A DNA stretch of 64,000 nt from the NCBI RefSeq assembly GCF_025345615.1, contig NZ_JAODWD010000008.1, forward strand, positions 50,618-114,617. Reading direction: 5' to 3'. Positions within the stretch are counted from its first letter, which is position 1. Every line of letters starts with the position of its first letter. The notes under the pieces are model-generated. The model was not told the origin of the DNA, did no database searches, and saw nothing but the letters and a program-made list of their open reading frames with translations. A program made the translations under genes and the position numbers. Of the stretch, positions 50,824 through 58,639 are shown one piece after another. This DNA comes from Mycobacterium deserti (GTDB lineage Bacteria > Actinomycetota > Actinomycetes > Mycobacteriales > Mycobacteriaceae).

Positions 50824-51894
50824 CTACCCGAGCGTCGCCAGCGCCGCCCTGGTGTCGAGGTCGACGAATGCCGCCGCGTACCGCTGCGCGAACGCCAGAC
50901 AGATATCGGGCCGCTGCCAGGCGTCGCCACCGGAGAGCGTGGCGATCCAGATGGCCAGCCCGTGGGCGACCGACGCGCGGTAGCGCAGCCACACCTCCTC
51001 GGCCGACGGCAGTTCACCGGCGGGCAGTTCGAGCGCCCCGCGGTATTCGTCGAGCAGATCCCGCTCGGCGCGTCTGCGGTCGTCGATGGTCAGGGCGCCC
51101 TGCAGGAAGTAGCCGAGATCCAGCGACCAGTTGCCGCGTCGAGCCATCTGCCAGTCGAGGAACCCCACCTCGTCACCGGGCAGCACGTAGGTGTTGCCGA
51201 TGTGGGGATCACCGTGCAGCAGCGTCGGCGCGGTGGTGGTCAGCGTGCCGATGTAGCGCGCCCAGATGTCGACGAACAACTCGGTACCGCTCAGCTCCGG
51301 GATCTCGGGTGGCACCGTGTCGCCCAACCGCTCGTGGGCGATGTGCAGCGGCGCGTGCTCGAGCCCTTCGAATGCGACGAACGGCTCGAGCCAGTCGAGC
51401 GCCGGAGTCTTCGCCAGCCGGTCGCCCCAGAACCGGCTGTGCATTCGCGCCAAGCCGCGTACACCGTTGGCCACCTGTTCGATCGTCATCGGCCGGGTGG
51501 AGTCGCGCGGGTCGGCGCCCCGCGCGACGACGTCCTCCATGATCATCAGGAAGTTCGAACCGGGCTCGTCGATGAACGATGCGTAGACCGCTGGGTGATC
51601 CAGCCCCAAGTCGACGCCGGACCGAAACAACCGCGGCTCGTGGAACAACCCACTGGTCAGCGCGACGAGCTCGGCGTGCTCGGGGTCGACGGCCTTTGCA
51701 AAGACCGTCGCGGGGCCCGTCCCCGCCGAGTACGTCAGCGCCAGCCGCGCACGCCGGTTGGTGCCGTCGTCGCGCAACGCCACCGCGACGCCGTCGACCT
51801 CGGCGCCCGAAAAGTGCTCGGCGAGAACCGCGGTCATCCACTCGGGGGTGATTTCATCCCAACTGCTCGGGAGCTTGCGCTCCTCGCTAGTCAC
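50824..51894 (-). CDS. APH-family phosphotransferase (ACAD10/LvaA-like kinase)
   Basis: A 356-residue kinase-like protein of the aminoglycoside phosphotransferase fold. Lys67 (FAKAV) is the probable ATP-binding lysine, the catalytic loop is HGDPHIGN (His227, Asp229, Asn234), and the metal motif is LDWQ with Asp247. Relatives next to acyl-CoA dehydrogenases phosphorylate hydroxyacyl-CoAs, as in levulinate breakdown (LvaA). GTG 51894 overlaps the SDR stop by four bases. The first dozen codons come from a short sequence that recurs at gene borders. A hydroxylated P450 product could be its substrate, though ecdysteroid-kinase-like action is also possible. Confidence 0.85.
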   Translation of the reverse strand: MTSEERKLPSSWDEITPEWMTAVLAEHFSGAEVDGVAVALRDDGTNRRARLALTYSAGTGPATVFAKAVDPEHAELVALTSGLFHEPRLFRSGVDLGLDHPAVYASFIDEPGSNFLMIMEDVVARGADPRDSTRPMTIEQVANGVRGLARMHSRFWGDRLAKTPALDWLEPFVAFEGLEHAPLHIAHERLGDTVPPEIPELSGTELFVDIWARYIGTLTTTAPTLLHGDPHIGNTYVLPGDEVGFLDWQMARRGNWSLDLGYFLQGALTIDDRRRAERDLLDEYRGALELPAGELPSAEEVWLRYRASVAHGLAIWIATLSGGDAWQRPDICLAFAQRYAAAFVDLDTRAALATLG

Positions 51895-52727
51895 TTGAGG
51901 CAGCTGCCGCCGTCGATCGGCAGTGTCACACCGGTGATATAGCGGGACTCGTCGGACGCCAGGAACAGCACCGCGTTGGCGATGTCCTCCGGCTCGACCC
52001 AGCCGATCGGCAACGTGTGCATCAGCTGACCCACGACCTTCATGTCCTCGGGGCCCGGGTTCTCCAGGTCGGGACGGAACAGCTTCATCGTCGGCTCGTT
52101 CATGAACAGAGGGGTGTTCACGTTGGTCGGGTGCACGGAGTTGACACGGATGTTCTGCGCGCCGAGTTCGACCGCGAAGGTGCGCATCAGGCCGACCACA
52201 CCGTGCTTGGCCGCGACGTAGTGGCCGGTGTGCGGGTACGCCTTGAGGCCGCCGACCGAGCTGGTGAGGATGATCGATCCACCGCGGCCGCCCGCAAGGA
52301 TGTGCGGCACACCGGCTTTCACGGTCTTCCACACACCGCCGAGGTTGACGTCGATCATGTCGGTCCAGTCGTCCTCGCTGGTCTTGTCCAGCGTCTCACC
52401 GCCGTTGCCGATGCCCGCGTTGGCGATGATGATGTCCAGCCGGCCCATCGACTCCACGCCCGCGTCGACCGCGGCCTTCAAGGCGTCGAAGTCGCGGGTG
52501 TCGACCTCGGCGGTGTAGATGCGGCGGTTGAGGCCTTTGACCAGATCGGCGGTCTCGGCCAGGTCCTCCGGTGTGGCCAGCGGGATGCGGACGCTGTCGA
52601 TCTGCTTGCAGATGTCGACAGCGATGATGTCGGCGCCCTCTTCGGCCAGCCGTACCGCGTGGGCGCGGCCCTGTCCGCGGGCAGCGCCGGTGATGAAAGC
52701 GACCTTGCCTTCTACGCGTCCAGTCAT
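51891..52727 (-). CDS. Mycofactocin-type SDR (carveol dehydrogenase-like)
   Basis: A 278-residue SDR with the signature FITGAARGQGRAHAVRLAEE followed by ADIIAVDIC. This belongs to the mycofactocin-associated group (TIGR03971), whose members hold NAD tightly and recycle it through the redox peptide mycofactocin. Catalytic residues are in LTSSVGGLKAYPHTGHYVAAK. Members include carveol dehydrogenase. ATG 52727. It lies between a P450 and an APH kinase, suggesting oxidation of a P450-made alcohol. The mycofactocin biosynthesis genes are not in the window. Confidence 0.9.
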   Translation of the reverse strand: MTGRVEGKVAFITGAARGQGRAHAVRLAEEGADIIAVDICKQIDSVRIPLATPEDLAETADLVKGLNRRIYTAEVDTRDFDALKAAVDAGVESMGRLDIIIANAGIGNGGETLDKTSEDDWTDMIDVNLGGVWKTVKAGVPHILAGGRGGSIILTSSVGGLKAYPHTGHYVAAKHGVVGLMRTFAVELGAQNIRVNSVHPTNVNTPLFMNEPTMKLFRPDLENPGPEDMKVVGQLMHTLPIGWVEPEDIANAVLFLASDESRYITGVTLPIDGGSCLK

Positions 52728-52765
52728 TGACAACCTCAATTCATAGTTATTGATGGGGGTTTCAC

Positions 52766-53974
52766 TCAGAGAACGGCTGGCATCGATTCCCAGCCGCGGA
52801 CGGTGGACGTCGGAGACAGGGACGCGTTGGTCATGTCGACGTCCCATTCAGGGAAGCGTTTGAGAATCTCCTCGAGCGCGACGCGGCCCTCGAGCCGCGC
52901 CAGGGCGGAGCCGAGGCAGTAGTGCGTGCCCACGCTGAACGCCAGATGCTGACGTACCTCGCGATGAATGTCGAAAACGTCGCCGTCGGGCGGGAACTGG
53001 CGGTGATCGCGGACGGCGGCGCCGATCAGCATCATCATGACGCTGCCCTCGGGGACCGTCCTGTCGTAGAGCTCGACGTCGCGGGTGACGTACCGGGCCA
53101 CGTGCGGTGCGGGCGGCTCGTAGCGCAGCAGCTCCTCGACGGCCTGCGGGATCAGTGCCGGGTTTTCGGCGAGTTCGCGCCGTTGGTCCGGATGTTCGGC
53201 GAGCACCTTGCCTGCCCAGCCGATCAGCCGCGTGGTGGTCTCGTTTCCCGCGCCCGCGACCACGTTAATGTAGATGAGCAGTTCGTCGCGTGTGAGGTGA
53301 CGGGTGACGCCGTGCTCGTCTTCGAACTCGACGTTGAGCAACTCGGTCATGATGTCGTCGGACGGGTTGTCTTTGCGCCAGTCGATATAGGTCTCGAAGA
53401 TGTCGGCGCCGACGATTCCCTTCTCGGCCTCCATGGGCTTGCCGGCCTCGGTGCGCATCGTCGCGTTGGTGTGCTCGCGCACCATCACCTGGTCGTCTTC
53501 GGGGATGCCGAGCAGCGCACTTATCGCCTGCATCGGCATGACGGCGCCGAGGTCCTTGACGAAGTCGAACCTGCCGGTGCCGACGAGCGGATCGAGCGCC
53601 TGCGCGCAGTACTCGCGGATTTTGGGCTCCAGCGCGTTGATCTTGCGCGGAGTGAACATACGCGCCAGCAGCTTGCGGTGGATGTCGTGAATCGGCGGAT
53701 CCTCGAAAATCAATGCGCCCGAGGGGATGTCGATGTTGGCCTTGATCAGCTCAACGATCGCGCCGCGGGCCGAGCTGTAGGTCTCGTAGTCGACAAGCGC
53801 GCGGTTGACGTCCGCGAAGCGGCTGATCGCGTAGAAGTCGTACTGCTCGTTATAGAACAGTGGCTGCTCTTCACGCAGCCGACGGAACATCGGATACGGA
53901 TCCGCGTTGAGCTCGACGTCGTACGGGTCGTAGTACGCGGCCTGCATCGTCGATTTTTCTGCACTGATCGTCAC
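52766..53974 (-). CDS. Cytochrome P450
   Basis: A 402-residue P450. I-helix AGAGNETT (240-247) has Asn where most have His or Asp, ExxR is Glu281-Arg284, and the heme loop is FSVGTHYCLGSALARLEG with Cys353. It resembles actinobacterial P450s acting on steroids or terpenoids. GTG 53974. It is the first gene of the operon P450-SDR-kinase, and an inverted repeat at 54001 lies in its promoter. No ferredoxin is directly next to it; those at 9746 and 35555 could serve. Confidence 0.95.
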   Translation of the reverse strand: MTISAEKSTMQAAYYDPYDVELNADPYPMFRRLREEQPLFYNEQYDFYAISRFADVNRALVDYETYSSARGAIVELIKANIDIPSGALIFEDPPIHDIHRKLLARMFTPRKINALEPKIREYCAQALDPLVGTGRFDFVKDLGAVMPMQAISALLGIPEDDQVMVREHTNATMRTEAGKPMEAEKGIVGADIFETYIDWRKDNPSDDIMTELLNVEFEDEHGVTRHLTRDELLIYINVVAGAGNETTTRLIGWAGKVLAEHPDQRRELAENPALIPQAVEELLRYEPPAPHVARYVTRDVELYDRTVPEGSVMMMLIGAAVRDHRQFPPDGDVFDIHREVRQHLAFSVGTHYCLGSALARLEGRVALEEILKRFPEWDVDMTNASLSPTSTVRGWESMPAVL

Positions 53975-54000
53975 GGGGTCGCCTCTCGCTGGCCCAGGAT

Positions 54001-54029
54001 GTAAGACAATTGGTTGTATTTTGTCTCAC
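54001..54029. promoter_or_regulatory. Inverted repeat in the P450 promoter
   Basis: GTAAGACAA at 54001-54009 and TTGTCTCAC at 54021-54029 pair with one mismatch across 11 bases, 27 bases before the P450 start. The arms differ from the GAGAAT sites, so a different regulator is expected. The centre-to-centre distance of about two helical turns fits a dimeric repressor or a pair of dimers. Confidence 0.6.
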
Positions 54030-54115
54030 AACTTTGGCACCGACGACACGAGGGTGTCAATAACAGACTCGTTTCGGGCAATTTGCACTCTCTGCTTAGA
54101 AGAATCGGCTTCTCG

Positions 54116-54970
54116 TCAGGTGTCGGCGAAGCGAAGAAGCGCTTCTTGGCCGTAGGACGCGACAAGCGCACCGCCCTCGGTGAGGACGTCCCCTCGGCCG
54201 AAGCAGCGACCCTGCCCGAGCACCGGGCTGTGTTGGCGCAACAGTAACCATTGGTCCGTGCGGAACGGGCGGTGGAACCAGATGGTGTGCGAGGTCACCG
54301 CGGAGGTGAAGGCCGTGCCATTGCCGCGCTGCCCGACGCCGTAGACCGGGCGCAACGCGGTGCCGATCAAGGTGAGGTCGGTGGCATATGCCGTCAACGC
54401 CTGGGCCAGATCGGCGTCGACCGTCGGCGTGCGCATCCAGAACTCGAAACGGGGCGGCCCGGTCGTGGTGGCGTTGAGGTCGATCGCGGCACGCGTGTGC
54501 CAAGGGAGCAGATCGAGCGCGCGGTCATGCTCAGGGCCGGGCACCGCGGGAACGTCGTCGACGTCTTGATGTTCGGGTCCGGATTCGACGATGTGCATGC
54601 TCACCGAGCAGGTCGCCACGATGCCGCGACTCTGGGATGCGGTGATCGAGAGCGTCGCGAAGGACCGGCCCTCGTGGTGTCGCATCACCTCATATCGGAT
54701 CGGCTCCTCGGCGCGCCCTTCCCGGGCGAACGTCGCGTGCTGCGATTTGACGACCTTGTCCGGGCAGCTCAGCGAGGCGATTCGGAGAAACTGGGCGAGG
54801 AGCTGGCCGCCGAACACGCGGTGGTACTGAAGATCCTGGTTGCGGCCCTCGTAGACGGGCGCGTCGGGCGGCGAAGACGCCGAAGTCGACAGCTCCAGAC
54901 ACGCCAGGAGATCGGTCCAGAGGTCGGGCACCAGCCGAGTGTAAGTCAGGTTCTCGTTCGCGAGAACCAA
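54116..54970 (-). CDS. Acyl-CoA thioesterase II (TesB-like)
   Basis: A 284-residue double hot-dog thioesterase. Segments typical of TesB are RVFGGQLLAQFLRIAS, VKSQHATFAREGR, TSHTIWFHRPFRTDQWLLL and the GRGDVLTEGGALVASYGQEALLR end. It hydrolyses acyl-CoA to free acid and CoA, perhaps relieving CoA trapping by slow intermediates. The start seems to be TTG 54970 behind GGAGAA, nine bases after the TetR stop, and the codons that follow lie in an eight-base-arm palindrome. An alternative GTG start lies about 13 codons in. Confidence 0.85.
   Translation of the reverse strand: MVLANENLTYTRLVPDLWTDLLACLELSTSASSPPDAPVYEGRNQDLQYHRVFGGQLLAQFLRIASLSCPDKVVKSQHATFAREGRAEEPIRYEVMRHHEGRSFATLSITASQSRGIVATCSVSMHIVESGPEHQDVDDVPAVPGPEHDRALDLLPWHTRAAIDLNATTTGPPRFEFWMRTPTVDADLAQALTAYATDLTLIGTALRPVYGVGQRGNGTAFTSAVTSHTIWFHRPFRTDQWLLLRQHSPVLGQGRCFGRGDVLTEGGALVASYGQEALLRFADT
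54949..54968. promoter_or_regulatory. Palindrome over the thioesterase start
   Basis: GGTTCTCG-TTCG-CGAGAACC is a perfect inverted repeat with eight-base arms and a UUCG-type loop, covering the first codons of the thioesterase gene. As RNA it would form a stable hairpin right after the TTG start. It also contains two GAGAA/TTCTC half-sites in the reverse arrangement to the common operator. Translational control or a regulator site are both possible. Confidence 0.45.
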
Positions 54971-54979
54971 ATTCTCCGA

Positions 54980-55699
54980 CTAGCCGGCGGCGAACCCGCG
55001 GGCGCAGAAGTCCCAGACTTCCTCGGCCGTGATGGGGTTCGCGGTGCCGTCGTCGGGGTCACCGCTGGACTGCGCGACGAACATGACCGTCTGCATGGTC
55101 ATCGCCGCCATTCGCTTGGGGTTGATGCCGTCACGCAGTTGACCTGCAGCGCTGGCCTCTTCCATCAGCTCGGTGAGCAGGGCGAGCAGCGGAGCGTGTG
55201 CGATTTTGACCTCGGACGGATGCGAAACAAGAAGGCGCGGTGCGAAGTCGGTGAACAGCGGCCGCCGCGCGGCGGGGTCCGGTCGCGAGGACTCGAACAG
55301 CAGTTGTATCGCGACCTTGAGACGGTCGAGTGGCTCGTCCTCGGTGCTGGTGGCCGCGCGGATCTGATCGGCCGAGCGCGACAGTGCGTCCTCGAACAGT
55401 GCGAGCAACAGCTCGTGTTTCCCATCGAACTGCAGGTAGAAGCTGCGCAGCGACTGACGCGAGCGGTCGACGACCTCCTGAACAGTGAAGTCGGTGCTGC
55501 CCTTTTCGATGATGATCGCCTGAGCGGCGTCAAGGAAGCGTTGAACGCGTTGTGCGGCCCGGAGCTTCGCGGTTTTGATCGAACGCTCGACCGCGCGTTG
55601 CTTCCAGGCAGGTTCCTCGCTAGGGCTCGTCACCGGCGGCTCGGATCCAGGCCGAGTGGGGAGAACATGGACTGACTGTACCGGAGAACGCCTTGCCAT
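54980..55699 (-). CDS. TetR-family regulator, candidate for the GAGAAT-N3-ATTCTC operator
   Basis: A 239-residue TetR regulator if ATG 55699 is used (GAGGACC before it); TTG 55726 and GTG 55633 are also in frame. The DNA-binding part is QRFLDAAQAIIIEKGSTDFTVQEVVDRSRQSLRSFYLQFDGKHEL. Upstream lies a 40-residue basic leader without clear structure. It is divergent from the acyl-CoA dehydrogenase at 55822, and the perfect palindrome at 55756 lies between them. That arrangement makes it the best candidate in the window for the regulator that recognises this palindrome elsewhere. Confidence 0.87.
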   Translation of the reverse strand: MARRSPVQSVHVLPTRPGSEPPVTSPSEEPAWKQRAVERSIKTAKLRAAQRVQRFLDAAQAIIIEKGSTDFTVQEVVDRSRQSLRSFYLQFDGKHELLLALFEDALSRSADQIRAATSTEDEPLDRLKVAIQLLFESSRPDPAARRPLFTDFAPRLLVSHPSEVKIAHAPLLALLTELMEEASAAGQLRDGINPKRMAAMTMQTVMFVAQSSGDPDDGTANPITAEEVWDFCARGFAAG

Positions 55700-55754
55700 T
55701 GCGGTCCTCGACCCCCTCGCGGCCAACGTGTCAGAGATTGAAACTTTCGCACTG

Positions 55755-55771
55755 TGAGAATAGTATTCTCA
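55755..55771. promoter_or_regulatory. Perfect palindromic operator between TetR and acyl-CoA dehydrogenase
   Basis: TGAGAAT-AGT-ATTCTCA is a perfect inverted repeat with seven-base arms, the longest arms of this operator family. It is about 55 bases from the TetR ATG and 50 from the dehydrogenase start. It is followed by TTTT and GGAGA. The position is ideal for an autoregulated repressor that also controls the dehydrogenase operon. Confidence 0.75.
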
Positions 55772-55821
55772 TTTTGGAGATAACAGTAGTCTTACCTAAA
55801 TATTGATCGAGCGGGAGTGTT

Positions 55822-56997
55822 GTGCAGCTGACCTTCGATGCTGATGTCGAGGCGTTCCGCGCCGAATTCACCGCCTTCCTCGACGAGCATCTACCGACCG
55901 ATGCCGAGGCCCTCGATCGCTCCCATTCGAGCAGCGACGTTCCGGAGTGGGCCAGCCGCTGGCAGCGTCTGATGTACGAGAACGGCTGGTTGTGCCCCGG
56001 CTATCCGCCCGAGTTCGGCGGTCGCAACGCCACCATCCTGCAGCAGTACGTGCATCAGGTCGAGCTCACTCGCAGGCGCGCCTATCTCACGTTCAATCCG
56101 CAGGGTGTCGGCATCATCTCGGCGTCGCTGATCTCGTTCGGCACCCCCGAGCAGCAGCAGAAGTGGGCCATTCCCATCCTGCGCGCCGAGATCACCGCGT
56201 CGCTCGGAATGAGCGAGCCCGGCGCGGGTTCGGACCTGGCGTCGTTGCGTACCAAGGCCGTGCTGGACGGCGAGGAATTCGTGGTCAACGGACAGAAGGT
56301 GTGGACGTCGGGCGCGCATGACGCCGATGTCCTGCTGACTTTTGTTCGCACCGATCCGAATGCCCCCAAGCACAAGGGCATCAGCGTGCTGATGATTCCC
56401 ACCGACCTACCGGGCGTGGTGCGCAGGCCGTTCGCGTCCGTGTGCGACGCCGACGACCTGGACTTCAACGAAGTCTTCTTCAACGATGTGCGCGTGCCGG
56501 CGGAGAACCTCGTCGGGCCGCTCAACGAAGGCTGGCGGGTGGCCAACGGCTCGCTTGGCCACGAGCGGAACATGTTGTGGCTCAGCTACGCCGACCGGCT
56601 GCAGGAGCTGGTGGAAGACATCCAGCCCGCGTCTGCGCTGGACCGCGACCGCTACGCGACGCTGATCATGGACAACCAGGCGCTGCGGTTGATGGGTTCG
56701 ATGGCCTTGGCGCGGGCCACTCGCGGCGAGGACGACGCGTCGGCCATGTCGGTGCTCAAGCTCTTCGGTTCAGAGGCCTCGCAGATGGCCACGGAGTACG
56801 CACTGGCCGCCGCGGGTGCCGACGCGCTGGCGCACCCGAACTTCTCGGGCCCGTACAGCGCGCAGCACCTGGACGTGTACCGCACCGGGTGGTTCGAACG
56901 CTATTGCCGATCGTTCGGTGGAACGATCGCCGGCGGGACTTCCGAGATTCAACGCAACATCATCGCTCAACGACTGCTGGGCCTGCCCCGCAACTAG
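55822..56997 (+). CDS. Acyl-CoA dehydrogenase (FadE family)
   Basis: A 391-residue acyl-CoA dehydrogenase. SLGMSEPGAGSDLASL and GQKVWTSGAHDADVLLTFVRT bind FAD and substrate; the C terminus is IAGGTSEIQRNIIAQRLLGLPRN. It is full length and has an unusual helix region FVRTDPNAPKHKG common in mycobacterial FadE. GTG 55822. It heads a plus-strand operon with the crotonase at 57018 under the palindrome at 55755. The two acyl-CoA dehydrogenase genes beyond lie on the other strand. Confidence 0.92.
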   Translation: MQLTFDADVEAFRAEFTAFLDEHLPTDAEALDRSHSSSDVPEWASRWQRLMYENGWLCPGYPPEFGGRNATILQQYVHQVELTRRRAYLTFNPQGVGIISASLISFGTPEQQQKWAIPILRAEITASLGMSEPGAGSDLASLRTKAVLDGEEFVVNGQKVWTSGAHDADVLLTFVRTDPNAPKHKGISVLMIPTDLPGVVRRPFASVCDADDLDFNEVFFNDVRVPAENLVGPLNEGWRVANGSLGHERNMLWLSYADRLQELVEDIQPASALDRDRYATLIMDNQALRLMGSMALARATRGEDDASAMSVLKLFGSEASQMATEYALAAAGADALAHPNFSGPYSAQHLDVYRTGWFERYCRSFGGTIAGGTSEIQRNIIAQRLLGLPRN

Positions 56998-57017
56998 GAC
57001 TGGAACTGAGGACCGCC

Positions 57018-57800
57018 ATGTACATCGACTACGAGGCTGCCGACAAGGTCGCAACGATCACGCTGAACCGGCCCGAGGCCGCCAACGCCCAGAATCCCGA
57101 GCTGCTCGACGAACTCGACGGGGCGTGGACGCGCGCCGCGGCAGATCCCGACGTCGCAGTCATTCTCTTGCGTGCCAACGGAAAACACTTCTCAGCGGGC
57201 CACGACCTGCGCGGCGGTGGACCGGTGCCGGACAAGATCACGCTGGAGTTCATCATCGAGCACGAGGCGAAGCGCTATCTCGAGTACACGCTGCGCTGGC
57301 GCAACGTGCCGAAGCCGTCGATCGCAGCGGTGCAGGGCAGATGCATCTCCGGCGGATTGCTGCTGTGCTGGCCTTGCGATCTCATCGTCGCCGCCGACGA
57401 CGCGCAATTCTCCGACCCGGTCGTGCTGATGGGAATTGGTGGAGTCGAATACCACGGTCATACTTGGGAACTCGGGCCGCGCAAGGCGAAGGAAATCCTG
57501 TTCACCGGTCGCGCGATGACGGCGGAAGAGGCCGCGGGCACCGGCATGGTGAACCGCGTGGTGCCGCGCGACCAGTTGGACGCCGAGACCAGGGCGCTGG
57601 CCGAGCAGATCGCCAAGATGCCGCCGTTCGCCCTGCGGCAGGCCAAGCGTGCGGTGAACCAGACGCTGGATGTGCAGGGGTTCTATGCGGCGATCCAGTC
57701 GGTGTTCGACATCCACCAGACCGGCCACGGTAACGCGTTGAGCGTCGGCGGCTGGCCGGTCCTGGTGAACCTCGAAGAGATGAAGGCCAACATCAAGTAG
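57018..57800 (+). CDS. Crotonase-fold protein lacking the catalytic Glu pair
   Basis: A 260-residue crotonase. HFSAGHDLRGG and GRCISGGLLLCWPCD form the oxyanion region. The Glu144 and Glu164 positions are Leu115 and Val135 (SDPVVLMG), so water addition in the normal way is unlikely. GIGGVEYHGHTWELGPRKAKEILFTG is a segment I have seen in mycobacterial EchA proteins. It lies 20 bases after the acyl-CoA dehydrogenase and probably acts on the same thioester series. Possible roles are isomerase or C-C hydrolase. Confidence 0.84.
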   Translation: MYIDYEAADKVATITLNRPEAANAQNPELLDELDGAWTRAAADPDVAVILLRANGKHFSAGHDLRGGGPVPDKITLEFIIEHEAKRYLEYTLRWRNVPKPSIAAVQGRCISGGLLLCWPCDLIVAADDAQFSDPVVLMGIGGVEYHGHTWELGPRKAKEILFTGRAMTAEEAAGTGMVNRVVPRDQLDAETRALAEQIAKMPPFALRQAKRAVNQTLDVQGFYAAIQSVFDIHQTGHGNALSVGGWPVLVNLEEMKANIK

Positions 57801-57823
57801 CGAACGGGTCGCGGCAGGAGGGG

Positions 57824-58639
57824 CTACAGGTTGGCCAGGCGCGGGGCCGAGCCGCGGGCCCGCAGTCCCGCTCCTGCCCTCCGGGTGAGTTCCTTTGAGC
57901 TGCCCAGCAATCCGTCGAGCACCAGCACTCGTTTCACGTGCCGGTGCATATCGTGCTCTTCGGTGAAGCCGATACCACCGAGCACCTGCTGGCAGTGTTT
58001 GGCCGCCGTCAGCGCCGCCTTACCCGCGGCGGCCTTGGCCAGCAGCGCGGTCAAGTCGGGATTGTCCACCCCGGGCAGCGTCAGCGTCGCCTCGGCGCCC
58101 TCGATCGCCACCAGAGTCTCGGCGAGTCGGTGCCGGATGGCCTGGAAGCCGGCGATCGGCCGACCGAACTGCACCCGGTCGAGTGCGTGTTGGCGCGCCA
58201 GGTTCAGCATCGCCCGCGCCGAACCGACCAGCCACCAACCCACCGCGAGACGGGCCTCGGCCACCCGGATCGGATAGCCCTCGTCCTCGCGTCGCAGCGG
58301 CAGACCGCCGAGCGTCGTGCCGTCACTTGCACCGCTGCGGTCCCACACGACCCAGGCGTTGCCGGCATACGGCAGCGGAAGCTCGACGTCCTGGCCGATC
58401 TCATTGCCCGTCGCATGGAGCACGACGTCGACGAGTACCGAGGCGTGCGAACCTGTTTCACCGAGCAGTCGGAACACCAGGGGCACTGCGAGGTCGGGCA
58501 TGTCGGACAGCATCTCGGCCCAACCGAGTTCGGTCAGCGCCGCGTCGAGTTCGGGACCGGAGGCCGACAGCATGGACTTGCGCAGTCCGTCTTCGAGTAG
58601 ATCGAGCGACTCGGCATCGGAGGCAGCGGCCACGATCAC
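57824..58639 (-). CDS. Acyl-CoA dehydrogenase-like short partner subunit
   Basis: A 271-residue acyl-CoA dehydrogenase homologue lacking most of the N-terminal and middle domains. The C-terminal helical part is kept (RVQFGRPIAGFQAIRHRLAETLVAIEGAEA, QVLGGIGFTEEHDMHRHVKRVLVLDGLLG). It overlaps the full-length dehydrogenase before it by four bases. As with 11556/12355, the pair should form a heteromeric enzyme of the steroid side-chain type. GTG 58639 or 58633. Convergent with the crotonase, 23 bases apart. Confidence 0.87.
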   Translation of the reverse strand: MIVAAASDAESLDLLEDGLRKSMLSASGPELDAALTELGWAEMLSDMPDLAVPLVFRLLGETGSHASVLVDVVLHATGNEIGQDVELPLPYAGNAWVVWDRSGASDGTTLGGLPLRREDEGYPIRVAEARLAVGWWLVGSARAMLNLARQHALDRVQFGRPIAGFQAIRHRLAETLVAIEGAEATLTLPGVDNPDLTALLAKAAAGKAALTAAKHCQQVLGGIGFTEEHDMHRHVKRVLVLDGLLGSSKELTRRAGAGLRARGSAPRLANL

